Assembly: GCF_000003195.3 (NCBI RefSeq)
Contig: NC_012872.2
Location: forward strand, 24,080,066-24,144,065
DNA: 64,000 nucleotides
Origin: Sorghum bicolor
Taxonomy: Eukaryota; Streptophyta; Magnoliopsida; Poales; Poaceae
Direction: 5' to 3'
The position numbers and the translations under genes are program-made. This document shows positions 45,495-56,728 of this stretch, piece by piece. Positions within the stretch are counted from its first letter, which is position 1. Each line of letters begins with the position of its first letter. The notes under the pieces were generated by a model, which was not told where the DNA came from, did not search any database, and saw nothing but the letters and a program-made list of their open reading frames with translations.

Positions 45495-47079
45495 TGTTGA
45501 CGGTGGATATACCATAGAAATCCACATACAAAACACCGTCAACATGCCTCGGTTGCAAGGGGAAATGACATGACATGAACATATTTTATCCATAACTAGT
45601 TCCACTTGTACTCTTAGCTTGTTTATGAAGGAACAACAAATTCAAGACATTATTTGACAAAGCCAACATCAGAATCATCAAGAGGAGATCGAGGGGACAA
45701 CAGGTGACACCCTGGGCCCACAGGGAGGGGGTCGCCCGACCCCTCTTTGGTGGGACCCAGGTGTGCCACCTAGTCCACCGACATAAGGGACCCCTGTGGA
45801 CACTGCTGGTGGGCCCAGAGGCCCAGAAGTGGGGTCGCCCGACCCCACATCAAAGGCGGTTCCAGGGTCGGTGGCCTCCCACCGACCTTCCCCACATGTC
45901 CCACATGTTGATTTGCCCCTGCCGTTGATCAAATGGCGGTTGTGAGGTCGGTTTGATCCAAGGGTGGAGAGAAGATGTCACGCGGATTGATGACGTGGCG
46001 ATGGAGTAACCCCTACTCCATCTCCCTCTATAAAAGGCAGCCTCCATCCTTCATTTCAAGTGTGCAATTCCAAGGCCAAGTGCATTACAAGTTCCAAGCA
46101 TACAAGTAGAGTAGTAGTTAGTCTAGAGTGGGAGTTAGAGTCGAGTCGAGCGAAGCTCGGGGTCTCCGGAGTCGTCTTCTGGAGAGTCTGGTATAGCTCT
46201 TGTACCTTTCTACTTTTGTAAGACTTTCCTTTTATTAATATATTATTCTTACTTTACTTTACTAAGTTCTTACTTAGTGCAAGTCTTTTAGTCTTGTTGT
46301 GCATTTACTTTAGTAATATAGTTGTCTTAGTGAAGTTAGTGACCTGTAACCACTCCTGTGTGTGCATCATCGTCCTATCTTGTATAGGAGCTCTAGCTAG
46401 CTGCAACTAGTTAGCGTTGTAGGATTAAGTGTGAGCGTGGTGCTCATACTTAAGATTACCTTTGATTACCGCTGGCTTGAACGGAAAGTAGGAGCGCACT
46501 CCCTAGTAGGTGACAGATCGTGGGCGGCATTAGGTTCTCCTCACGTACAGGCTAGTTCTTAAAAGGTAAGGCGTCCATAAGCCCAATAGTCGCTTTCGGT
46601 AAGGGGTTAGGTGAAAAACCTTCTAAGCGTCTTACCAGCTCGGCTATCCCTCGCACACAGTTAGTAACGCTCTAGCGTAGTTAAGACAATTATCTATTAA
46701 AGTAAGTCACAGAAGTCAAGTTAGATACATAGGAGTCCTTTACTCACTCGTTGTCCTCCCACCTAGCTAACTCTACCATTTACCTTTAGCATAGGACCTT
46801 GGATTCACCACTACCCTTCCTATTCGTTATTTACCACCCTTATTCACTAGTTGATACTAGATAACTCAAGGAATCTCATTCCCCTTTTTGTTAAACACAC
46901 TTAGCCGCTTTCCCTTGGGAAAATATAAATTACGATACCTTGGAATACTCCTTGGTGAAGTGCTACAGCGGTACATTCTGTGCGCTTGCGGAATTATCCA
47001 ATAGTAAATAGAGTTACCCTACCAGGGCACTTCTGGCGCCGTCGCCGATATCCGGTGGTTGCGTTAAGAAGTGTCAACA
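45495..47079 (+). repeat. 5' LTR of E
   Basis: Starts with an 11-bp inverted repeat, TGTTGACGGTG ... CACCGTCAACA, within its first 49 bp. Two GGGGTCGCCCGACCCC motifs (45728-45743, 45831-45846), TATAAAAG at 46029-46036. A primer-site-like TGGCGCCGTCGCCGATA lies at 47034-47050, 54 nt before the real site. Confidence 0.96.
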
Positions 47080-47087
47080 AGCATTTC

Positions 47088-47105
47088 TGGCGCCGTTGCC
47101 GGGGA
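47088..47105 (+). other. Primer-binding site of E (tRNA-Asp)
   Basis: TGGCGCCGTTGCCGGGGA, the canonical Athila-type complement of the tRNA-Asp 3' end, 8 nt after the LTR. Confidence 0.92.
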
Positions 47106-47222
47106 GAGCGTCTGTCTAGGAGTTTTAACAAAAAGAGAATCCAGAGTTTGCTAGTTATCAAGTAGTGATAGTGATAACCCATCACTTGTCTTGTCTTCCT
47201 TTATTGTGAAGCCTGACAGTGT

Positions 47223-49286
47223 ATGAGCGGTTTCCAATTGCCGTCAAACTTCGTTGAAGATCCTGAGCAACTGTTGAGGAGAACTAGACGTCGTCAAGTT
47301 CCACCTCAAAGGTTCATCTCGAACCTGAATCCGTTAGAGGAAGGAGTATCTGCACCGGTTATCAAAGAAGCTATGGCCCAGAAGACCATCTCTGAGTACT
47401 CTGCGCCGTCGGCTGACAATGTCGCCACGGGTCCGCAGCTTAACTTGGGGGATGCGACTTTTGAGTTGAAGCCTGCGCTTATCAATATGGTGCAAGCTAA
47501 TCCCTTCTGTGGAAAGCCACACGAGGATGCCAATGCCCATCTCCAACACTTCTTGGAGGTGTGCGGCACCTTCACCATCAAGAATGTCGCCGCAGACGCC
47601 ATCCGTCTTCGCCTCTTCCCATTCTCGTTATTGGGGAAGGCGAAGCAATGGTTCTACGCCAACAAGGGTGAAGTGACCACGTGGGAGAGGTGCGCCAATG
47701 CATTTCTCAAGAAGTTCTTTCCGATGGGCAAGACCAGCGCCCTTCGTGGAAAGATTTCCAGCTTCCAACAGCAAGCAGATGAGACGATTCCCGAAGCATG
47801 GGAACGTCTGCAGGAGTACATTCACGCCTGTCCTCATCATGGGATAGAGGAGTGGCTCCTAATCCAAGGTTTCTACCATGGCCTGACCGGTTTGGCCCGT
47901 AGTCACCTTGATGCTGCCGCTGGAGGAGCATTCTTGCAACACAATGTCAAGGATGCCAAGGACCTCATTGAAAAGATGGTTATAAACCAAGGATGGAATG
48001 AGGAACGCCTCCAACCCAAGAGAAGAGGTGTCCATGCCTTGAATGAGGTGGACATGCTCTCTGCTAAGATGGACCTCTTAATGAAGAAGATGGAAGAAAG
48101 TTCCAAGCAAGAGACCATTCAACCTTACGCCACTGCACGGGCCATTGAATCTGATTCATGGTGCGAAGTGTGCGGAGGAGATGATCATTCGGGAAACAAT
48201 TGTCCCGAAACAAAGGAGGAAGTGAGCTTCATCAACAACAACAACAATGGGTACCGGCCCCAACAACAGCAATGGAACTCGCGCCCCTTCTACCAAGGTA
48301 ATCAAGGTAATGGTTATAATCAAAATTTCAATAATTCTTTTGGTAACCAACCTTCTCTTAGAGATCTTGTCTTAGGCCAATCTAAAATCAATGATAGCAT
48401 TGACAAGAAAATGATGGCTAATGATAAGATCCTTGAAAACTTAAGTGAAAAGTTGGATAGCTTTAACTCTGCTATGAAAAATCAGTTGAGCTTTAACAAA
48501 ATGCTAGAAACACAATTAGCTCAATTAGCAGCAGCTGTCCCATCCTTCGAGCAAGGTAAGATCCCAGGGAAACCTGAGGACCCAATTGAAGGAGTTAAAC
48601 TAGTTACTACGAGGTTCGGTAAGCCTCCGGTACAATCCAACTGGAGCTATCATCTGGATTCGCCCTTCATCACCAAGAAGGACGACCCAGGCCTGCCGAC
48701 CATCACCTGTGAGATCGGACCGCAAATCTTCCACAACGCCTTATGCGACCTTGGATCGGGTGTCAACATCATGGCCAAGGTAACTTATGATAATTTGCTA
48801 GGAGGGCCTTTGCACCCCACATTTGTTCATTTGCAGATGGCAGATCAGACGATCAGGTTCCCTGAGGGGTTGGCAAGGGACATACTGGTAAAGGTCCAAG
48901 ACGACTACGTCCCTGCCGACTTCATCATTTTGGATATGGGATCCAATAATGATGTCTCGATCATCTTGGGAAGGCCATTCCTCAACACGGTCAATGCAGT
49001 CATCTATGTGGGGTCCGGCCAGATTCACCTCCAATTCCCAGGATGGAAGGTAAAATGTCCATTCAATGGTTATAAAGCTAACATGCAGGTGAAGGACAAA
49101 GAACCTCCGACTAAGCCTCGCCACATCCGACGCCGAAGGGACAAGAGAGGTAAGTCGGCCAAAAGGGCCGAAAGGAAAGAAGAGGAACCCGCTGAACCAA
49201 AAATCAATACCAAGCAAGTATGGCGGGAGAAAGAGGTGCAATCAAGGTCCACGTCTCCGGGACCATCTGATGCACCCGAAGAATGA
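47223..49286 (+). CDS. Gag-protease polyprotein of E
   Basis: 687 codons, ATG at 47223, 118 nt after the PBS; no break. Gag core about residues 85-270, CCHC knuckle CEVCGGDDHSGNNC near residue 318, Asn/Gln-rich linker, helical spacer (400-450), one retropepsin-like domain (about 480-600) with ALCDLGSGVNIM, a flap region, and IILGRPFLNT. Basic C-terminal tail. The protease entry sequence SPFITKKDDPG matches protease 2 of D and B, not protease 1. Ends with TGA at 49284; no RT follows in any frame. It supplies the structural and maturation functions of the particle; enzymes must come in trans. Confidence 0.93.
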   Translation: MSGFQLPSNFVEDPEQLLRRTRRRQVPPQRFISNLNPLEEGVSAPVIKEAMAQKTISEYSAPSADNVATGPQLNLGDATFELKPALINMVQANPFCGKPHEDANAHLQHFLEVCGTFTIKNVAADAIRLRLFPFSLLGKAKQWFYANKGEVTTWERCANAFLKKFFPMGKTSALRGKISSFQQQADETIPEAWERLQEYIHACPHHGIEEWLLIQGFYHGLTGLARSHLDAAAGGAFLQHNVKDAKDLIEKMVINQGWNEERLQPKRRGVHALNEVDMLSAKMDLLMKKMEESSKQETIQPYATARAIESDSWCEVCGGDDHSGNNCPETKEEVSFINNNNNGYRPQQQQWNSRPFYQGNQGNGYNQNFNNSFGNQPSLRDLVLGQSKINDSIDKKMMANDKILENLSEKLDSFNSAMKNQLSFNKMLETQLAQLAAAVPSFEQGKIPGKPEDPIEGVKLVTTRFGKPPVQSNWSYHLDSPFITKKDDPGLPTITCEIGPQIFHNALCDLGSGVNIMAKVTYDNLLGGPLHPTFVHLQMADQTIRFPEGLARDILVKVQDDYVPADFIILDMGSNNDVSIILGRPFLNTVNAVIYVGSGQIHLQFPGWKVKCPFNGYKANMQVKDKEPPTKPRHIRRRRDKRGKSAKRAERKEEEPAEPKINTKQVWREKEVQSRSTSPGPSDAPEE

Positions 49287-50176
49287 ACAAGATGGAGAGG
49301 TCCTGCTCTACGGACCTAAAACATGGAGCCCTTGCTGATAAGGTAAATCAGTAGTTATCCCATATTTATTTTCTGCATTTCAATTTCTACTATTCACTTT
49401 TCAATTGCATTCTTACTTTGAATTTTGCATATCTTATTTCGACAAAATGTTTAGCCATAATAAATAAAATCTTGAGAATAACTTGTCATAAAAATTTGAG
49501 CTGCTGGAGCTCCCAAAGGGGGGTCGCCCGACCCCACCTTGGGGCCCACTTCACCACATTTCAACCTTGCTAGTCATAGAGGTTCCAACCCAGCACTTGG
49601 ATGCTCTGGGAGCTCCAATGTGGGGGTCGGCCGACCCCCATATTGGCCCCACTTGCCTCCTGCTGGCCACCATTTGAATCACAATGGAGTCCTATGCTTG
49701 TAACACTAGCTAAAGTTTGAAAAAGAGTGGTCCCTTGATCCTTTACTTTAGTCATAAGATGCTCCTTTCATCTTTGATTCTTTTGGGACCACTCCACTAG
49801 CTTAAATTCTGCAAAGTGGTCACCTAGGCATGCTTGAGTGCTCCCATGGTCCATAGGAATCACTTTAGACATGTCTCCACTGTTGCCATTCATCTTTTAC
49901 CTTTCACAAAGCACTAAAACAGGGAATCTCAGAAACAATTTGAAAACTTTTGGTCCACACCTAGCCTTTACTTTTCCGGACAATCAATGACACAATGTTT
50001 AAAGTGGAGGAGGGGCTAGGATGGGGGTCGGCCGACCCCCATTTTGGACCATCTCTGCAAAATCTTGAAAGCATGCAGAATGGTTCCCTGTATAAAGCTA
50101 AACTCAAATTCAAAGTGCTTCTAGGGGGGGTCGGCCGACCCCTATATTGTGGGTCCACTACTTGCCCTTCTCCCCC
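49287..50176. other. Noncoding spacer of E with four GC palindromes
   Basis: No coding sequence. Palindromes GGGGTCGCCCGACCCC (49520-49535), GGGGGTCGGCCGACCCCC (49622-49639 and 50023-50040) and GGGGTCGGCCGACCCC (50127-50142) stand in otherwise unrelated sequence and match the pair in each LTR. Confidence 0.85.
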
Positions 50177-50380
50177 TATAAATACCACAGCATTGTGAGC
50201 TCAACTCCACACCCAAAACCACCAGAACCATTTCGAGCTCACAATCCTTTCTCTTCTCTCTTTGTTACAAGCCATTTCTCAAGTTTAGTTTAGAAATAGT
50301 CATCAAAACAAAAACCCAAAAAGATTCCCCTTGCATAGTAGTAGTAGTAGGAGCTTGGTTTGCCTCACTTGTGTAGGAGG
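50177..50380 (+). promoter_or_regulatory. Candidate internal promoter and leader of the downstream ORF of E
   Basis: TATAAATA at 50177-50184 is followed by a leader without ATG up to 50381. The leader contains a perfect 10-bp inverted repeat (50193-50202 and 50235-50244) and ends in a (GTA)n run. A separate promoter would let this ORF be expressed apart from the genomic RNA. Activity is inferred. Confidence 0.5.
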
Positions 50381-51737
50381 ATGAAGAAGCATATCTTCGG
50401 CAAGTTCAAGAAAGCAAAGGGTGAGAGCTCTTCTCAAGGCTCTCACCATGCTCATGGAAGGGAGGAAGAAGAAGGTTACCATGGGATGGTACCCTACGAG
50501 CCTCCATCAAGGATGAGAGAGCCCGAGAGCGGCCTCATGTTAAGCCAAGAAGAGTTGCAAAGGTACTACATCATCCGAGAGGGTCTCTTCCTACACACTA
50601 GCATCATCGATCCGGACCTTTTGGCCCGCACAGGTATGGATGTTGAATTCGATAAGGTGTTTAGAGCAATTGGTTGGAGTAGTTTTTGGCAAGTGCCTGA
50701 ATTTGGAAAAGAATTGCTTGCTAAGGAATTTCTATGCACCCTAAAACTCACAAATAATGGAATATCTTTTCGCATGTGTGAGCAAGAACATCAATTAAAT
50801 TGGAGTTTTGCTAAACACTGCTTTAGGGTGTGAACATGAATGTGAACTTGATCTAGATCATGCCACTAGAATGTTCGATAAATTTAGATTCTGGAAAGCA
50901 ATTTCTGGCTCTAATGATTGTTCAAATCCTACTCCCATTGAAATCCATAATCCAACCTTGCGCTTTCTTCACTTCTGGATCATGTGCACTCTAGATCCTG
51001 GCATGGGAACTGATACTTTAATTGATGATGAACTTAAAATTCTCTATGCCATGGTTAGTAAAATCAAGGCCTCCCCTATGAAACTGCTAGTGAACTATTG
51101 GCTTAACTCTATTGAGTATGGGAAGCCCATCTATTTCACATCCTTTATTACTCGAATAGCCGATACTTTTGGATTACTTGAATCACATTATTTTGAAGAC
51201 ATTGGCTATGTTAGAGGAGTGGTAGATGAGAACTTCTTTATCAATGCTAACATGCTCATAAGAGATCCAAATGGTGAACTTAAAATGATTTATCCGGGCT
51301 ATACAACCGAAATTTCTCTCCCATGTGCGAGGCGCCGGTTGTATGGGGTCCGCACACTTACCATTAGACTAGCCCGAGTGGCAAGTCCAGATGTTACAGG
51401 GACACGCAGGGTGACAAGAAGGATGATGCAAGCTGCCCAGATGGAGCAAGGAGGATCCTCGCACCATGACGTTGAAGAGGGCGATGAAGCGATGTCAGTG
51501 GATGCTTCAGACTCCATGGGTCTACCCCCACAACGCACTCCACGCCCAAGGGACAGGGCTAGGCGTCACCAGCCCACAGGTATGGACAGTCTCATTAATG
51601 ACATGGGTGAATTGCAGATTGGGCAAGAAGCAACATTGCAACTGGCGTTACAAAACGGCCAACATATCCGACGTGTGCGAGAGGAAGACGCACAACGCTG
51701 GGCTGGATGGTACCAGAATTTCCCGCCACCACAGTGA
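50381..51737 (+). CDS. Athila-type ORF (ATHILA ORF-1 family-like) of E, with one frame change
   Basis: ATG at 50381. First frame runs to 50833; the second, overlapping it from 50808, runs to 51737. Similarity on both sides of the overlap shows one protein of about 450 residues split by a one-base change around 50800-50830. The N-terminal part is Ser/His/Glu-rich and basic. The middle (WSSFWQVPEFGKELLAKEFL, then IHNPTLRFLHFWIMC and LLVNYWLNSI) is of the type I recall for plant retrotransposon ORF1 proteins (PF03078). The C-terminus is acidic, then Arg/Pro-rich. No clear signal peptide or membrane span, so I do not call it an envelope protein. Function unknown. Confidence 0.62.
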
Positions 51738-53116
51738 GCGAAGATCTAGCTTGGGGGAGATCCTCTCCCCCACTAAGGTAAGTATTCTATCCTATTTATT
51801 TTCATGCATTTTATCATTCTTACTTAAAAAAAATAATAAATAAATATTTATTAGCATTTCCCTTTAGCATATATGCTTCATGTATGTTTATATCCCTCAT
51901 GGAAATTATGACTAGTTGCTTGTTAATGTTTCTCTAGTGCCTAGTATACAACTTAGTATTTCTCTAAGTATGGATCACTTAGCTCACTTAAACTGCCATG
52001 AACCTAAAAACTTTGTGGGTTGCAAGTGCTAGAACTAAGTCTAAGTTGTTGTGGGACATGAGATAGTAAGACAAGAGCTACTATAATATTTTTCTAAGCA
52101 TGCATGATTATCAGAGATTTATTCTTAAAATGATCAAAACCTTAATTGTTCCTCAATGGTGATGAATTCCTACCACAGCCATATCTACTTTACATAATTG
52201 CAACCTTTCCACATAAGCTATTTGCTTTGTGTTGAGTGTCGTCAAGTCTTGTTGACCCTTGTTAAGAGACTTTTCATGCTCCTAAGATCAAGATCACGTA
52301 CACACCACATATATATATGCTGCTTCTACACTGGAAGTACGCAACCACATGTATTTCGCATCCACTAAATAGGTTGCTCCATACTCTAAATGTTAGAACA
52401 TCTCTCTAAGCATTATTTGGTAAATGAGACATCAAAAGGCTAGGAAAAATGAAATAAAAAGATGGACATGTGCAAGTCCACAGAAAAAGAAAATTGAGCA
52501 CATGAAAGCTCATATATAAAAAAAAAGAAGAAAAAAATGCTAGCCATGTCTCAATACATAGAGAGTCTATCAAATAAAGGAGCAACCTAGTCCACCATAT
52601 ATCACACTTGCACATCTTGATCTGGGAGTATGACACTTCTCTTCAAGGATCCGAGCTTTGACTTCGCAATACATGCAAAGTAAGTATGCTATCTCCTTTC
52701 ATCCCTACCTTGAACTCCACATAAGCCTTTTAGAAATAGGATGAAATAGAGAAGGCAACTCTTACCATATGCCTTGGTGAGGAATCATACACCATTTGAG
52801 TGACATGAGAGAACCATAAGAGGAACATTTAAGCTTTCTTTTGAAAATATCACAAAACCTCTGATATGAAACTTGCTAAGAATGAGAAAGTTAGTGCTCA
52901 AGTCAAACTGTTCTGTCTCTCAACCACCTAAGACAAAGGAAAAGCCATAAGCCCCATAAGGGACTAAGGTAATAGGGGTAAGTTTACATAGCTAAATTTT
53001 TCATGCAAAGAGAAGAACTTTGTTGTACACATGGTACTCTTGAAATGTGAACATAGTAACAATACCTGATCCACCGAGGCTAAGTTTGATTGTTTGCTCG
53101 GGACGAGCAAAGGTTA
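51738..53116. other. 3' noncoding region of E
   Basis: Begins 10 nt after the ORF with a PPT-like hairpin (51748-51772: AGCTTGGGGGAGA then TCTCCCCC). AT-rich afterwards. Blocks near 52200-52350 and 53090-53130 match B and D. Confidence 0.8.
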
Positions 53117-53130
53117 AGCTTGGGGGATCT
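53117..53130 (+). other. Polypurine tract of E
   Basis: AGCTTGGGGGATCT directly before the 3' LTR, preceded by the conserved GACGAGCAAAGG block. Confidence 0.88.
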
Positions 53131-54715
53131 TGTTGACGGTGGATATACCATAGAAATCCACATACAAAACACCGTCAACATGCCTCGGTTGCAAGGAGAA
53201 ACGACATGACATGAACATATTTTATCCATAACTAGTTCCACTTGTACTCTTAGCTTGTTTATGCAGGAACAACAAATTCAAGACATTATTTGACAAAGCC
53301 AACATCAGAATCATCAAGAGGAGATCGAGGGGACAACAGGTGACACCCTGGGCCCACAGGGAGGGGGTCGCCCGACCCCTCTTTGGTGGGACCCAGGTGT
53401 GCCACCTACTCCACCGACATAAGGGACCCCTGTGGACACTGCTGGTGGGCCCAGAGGCCCAGAAGTGGGGTCGCCCGACCCCACATCAAAGGCGGTTCCA
53501 GGGTCGGTGGCCTCCCACCGACCTTCCCCACATGTCCCACATGTTGATTTGCCCCTGCCGTTGATCAAATGGCGGTTGTGAGGTCGGTTTGATCCAAGGG
53601 TGGAGAGAAGATGTCACGCGGATCGATGACGTGGCGATGGAGTAACCCCTACTCCATCTCCCTCTATAAAAGGCAGCCTCCATCCTTCATTTCAAGTGTG
53701 CAATTCCAAGGCCAAGTGCATTACAAGTTCCAAGCATACAAGTAGAGTAGTAGTTAGTCTAGAGTGGGAGTTAGAGTCGAGTCGAGCGAAGCTCGGGGTC
53801 TCCGGAGTCGTCTTCTGGAGAGTCTGGTATAGCTCTTGTACCTTTCTACTTTTGTAAGACTTTCCTTTTATTAATATATTATTCTTACTTTACTTTACTA
53901 AGTTCTTACTTAGTGCAAGTCTTTTAGTCTTGTTGTGCATTTACTTTAGTAATATAGTTGTCTTAGTGAAGTTAGTGACCTGTAACCACTCCTGTGTGTG
54001 CATCATCGTCCTATCTTGTATAGGAGCTCTAGCTAGCTGCAACTAGTTAGCGTTGTAGGATTAAGTGTGAGCGTGGTGCTCATACTTAAGATTACCTTTG
54101 ATTACCGCAGGCTTGAACGGAAAGTAGGAGCGCACTCCCTAGTAGGTGACAGATCGTGGGCGGCATTAGGTTCTCCTCACGTACAGGCTAGTTCTTAAAA
54201 GGTAAGGCGTCCATAAGCCCAATAGTCGCTTTCGGTAAGGGGTTAGGTGAAAAACCTTCTAAGCGTCTTACCAGCTCGGCTATCCCTCGCACACAGTTAG
54301 TAAGGCTCTAGCGTAGTTAAGACAATTATCTATTAAAGTAAGTCACAGAAGTCAAGTTAGATACATAGGAGTCCTTTACTCACTCGTTGTCCTCCCACCT
54401 AGCTAACTCTACCATTTACCTTTAGCATAGGACCTTGGATTCACCACTACCCTTCCTATTCGTTATTTACCACCCTTATTCACTAGTTGATACTAGATAA
54501 CTCAAGGAATCTCATTCCCCTTTTTGTTAAACACACTTAGCCGCTTTCCCTTGGGAAAATATAAATTACGATACCTTGGAATACTCCTTGGTGAAGTGCT
54601 ATAGCGGTACATTCTATGCGCTTGCGGAATTATCCAATAGTAAATAGAGTTACCCTACCAGGGCACTTCTGGCGCCGTCGCCGATATCCGGTGGTTGCGT
54701 TAAGAAGTGTCAACA
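53131..54715 (+). repeat. 3' LTR of E
   Basis: 1585 bp, about 9 differences from the 5' LTR. GC motifs at 53364-53379 and 53467-53482, TATAAAA at 53665-53671, primer-site-like sequence at 54670-54686. Confidence 0.96.
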
Positions 54716-55798
54716 TTCGTTCTCTGTTTTGTCTTGAAATCTCGAACTGTCCAAGAGATACTTAACGAAAGGTGCACGCCAGTCGTTGTTATCGGTTGTC
54801 GGAGTGGCGTTCCAAACAAGCAGTGCCTCGTGGCATGGCTTGTCGACCAGATCCGCTCCAACGCTCGGTGTATCAATGTCTTGGACGAAAACACCTTGCG
54901 GAATCTGGGCCCGGGATGATCCTATCTTTAACAGCACATCTGCTGCTTGATTCTTGTCCCAGACCACGTGGATGTACTCTATGCCATAAAAAATTTATTC
55001 CCACCTCCGTATTTCGTTGGAGTACAGATCCATTTTCTCATTAGTCGTGTCCCACTCCTTATTTAACTAGTTAATGACCACGACAGAATCGCCATAGATG
55101 TAAAGGCACTTGACTTCTAGTTCGACGGCTAATCGGATGCCGTGCAAGCTTGCTTCTTATTCTGCGACATTGTTGGATGCCGGGAAGAGGATCCTAAGGA
55201 CGTAGCGTAGTTTGTCCTTGTTTGGTGAGATGAAAAGGATTCCGGCACCATCGCCATTGATGTTTAGGGACCCGTCGAAGAACATGGACCAGTGATTGAA
55301 GACATCCGGAGAGGGAGGTGGGTTGAGATCAGTCCATTCTGCAATGAAGTCGACTAGGGCTTGAGACTTGACGGTTGTGCGGCTCTAGAAATCCAATGAA
55401 AATGGGCACAATTCCATGGCCCACTTTACAATTCTACCATTGGCGTCCTTGTTGCGTATGATATCTCCCAACGGAAAACTCGTAGTAACTAAAACGCGAT
55501 GACCATCGAAATAGTGCTTCAACTTCCTTAAGGTGATTAGGATGGCGTAGATTAATTTTTGTATCTGGGGATACCTGGTCTTAGATTCGTCTAGCACTTC
55601 GCTTATGAAGTATACTGGTCTCTAGACTTTGTAGACGTGGCCTGGTTCATCCCGATCTACCACGAGCACCATAGAGATGACCCGATCAGTTGCTGCTATG
55701 TAGAGGAGCAGGTCCTCATTAGGTTGAGGCGCGGTGAGAATGGGTGGTGAGGTGAGGAAAGTTTTGAGCTGGGTGAATGCGACGTTGGCCTCTTCTGT
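54716..55798 (-). pseudogene. RNase H and second RNase H of F, plus start of integrase region
   Basis: First RNase H around 55385-55620 ([16 protein letters not shown]); second RNase H around 54960-55310 with MFFDGS, NNVAE followed at once by TAA, and GDSVVVIN then a stop. Stops at 55799, 55624 and 55385 are TAG. The frame approaches E at 54716 and continues at 45494. Confidence 0.8.
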
Positions 55799-56728
55799 CT
55801 AGGAGAATTTTTCCGATGCTTTTAGTAGCTTGAAAAAAGGAAGTCCTTTTTCTCCCAGCCTGGAAATAAACCGACTGAGGGCAGCCATCCATCCCGTGAG
55901 CTTTTGAACGTCTTTTACGTTTCTAGGTGGTCGCATATCGAGCACCGCCTTGACTTTTGAAGGGTTTGGTCGTATGCCATCGCGGCTGACGACGTTGCTG
56001 AGCAGTATACCAGAGGGGACACCGAAGATGCATTTTTTGGGGTTAAGCTTCCATTTGTACTTGTTTAGTGCTTTAAATGTGCGGTCTAGGTTGTCGATCA
56101 GAGTGCTAGCGTCCCTGGTCTTGACGACAATGTCGTTGACGTAAGCCTCGACAAGGTTGTCGCGTATCTCGTCATGGAGGCAGTGTTGAATGGCGCGTTG
56201 ATAGGTGGCTCTGGCGTTTTTTAGTCCAAAGGACATGGTGGTGTAGCAATATGCACCAAAAGGAGTGATGAAGGAGGTTTGTATCTGATTGTCCTCTTTT
56301 AACGAGATCTGGTGGTAACCAGAGTAACAATCAAGAAAAGAAAGTAGTTCGCATCCGATCGTTGAGTCGACCACTTCGTCTATGCAGGGAAGACCAAAAG
56401 GATCTCTAGGACAATGTTTATTGAGATCGGTGTAATCAACGCACATTCTCCATTCATTATTCTTTTTTCTTACAAGGACCGGATTGGCCAGCCAATCGGG
56501 GTGATACACTTCTTTAATAAACCCGACTGCTAAAAGCCATGTGATCTCTGTCCTAATAGCCTCCTTTTTGTCACGAGCGAACCGACGTAGCTTCTGCATG
56601 ATAGGTTTTGCGGTCTTCGAGACGTTTAAGGAGTGCTCGATCAGGCTTCATGGGACGCCAGGCATGTCCGCAGGTTTCCATGCGAAAACACTTACATTGT
56701 CCCTTAGAAACCTGACGAGCGCGTCTTC
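55799..56728 (-). pseudogene. Reverse transcriptase of F
   Basis: HPDWLANPVLVRKKN, SFLDCYSGYHQI and SFGLKNARATYQRA are readable. The catalytic motif reads Tyr-Val-Asn-Asp (AYVNDIVVK, near 56130-56145) instead of YVDD, a change consistent with deamination at a CpG. TGA near 56650 after GVP. An RT with Asn at that position is not expected to be active. Confidence 0.88.

Larger units (their letters stand above)
45495..54715 (+). mobile_element. Element E: young non-autonomous Athila-like retrotransposon with gag-protease and a downstream ORF
   Basis: LTRs 45495-47079 and 53131-54715, both 1585 bp, perfect target duplication TTCGT (45490-45494 and 54716-54720). By hand count they differ at about 9 positions (about 0.6%), so it is the youngest insertion measured here. 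PBS 47088-47105 and PPT just before 53131 are canonical. The gag-protease frame is fully open. There is no RT, RNase H or integrase; instead a TATA-bearing segment and an Athila-type ORF follow. Confidence 0.96.

Noticed and set aside
49520..50142. Repeated palindromes as a CRISPR array
   Set aside because: Spacing is irregular (about 100-400 bp), only four internal copies, and no cas genes; a eukaryotic retrotransposon explains the context.
50381..51737. Envelope glycoprotein in E
   Set aside because: Position after gag-protease invites the idea, but no signal peptide or convincing membrane segment is visible.
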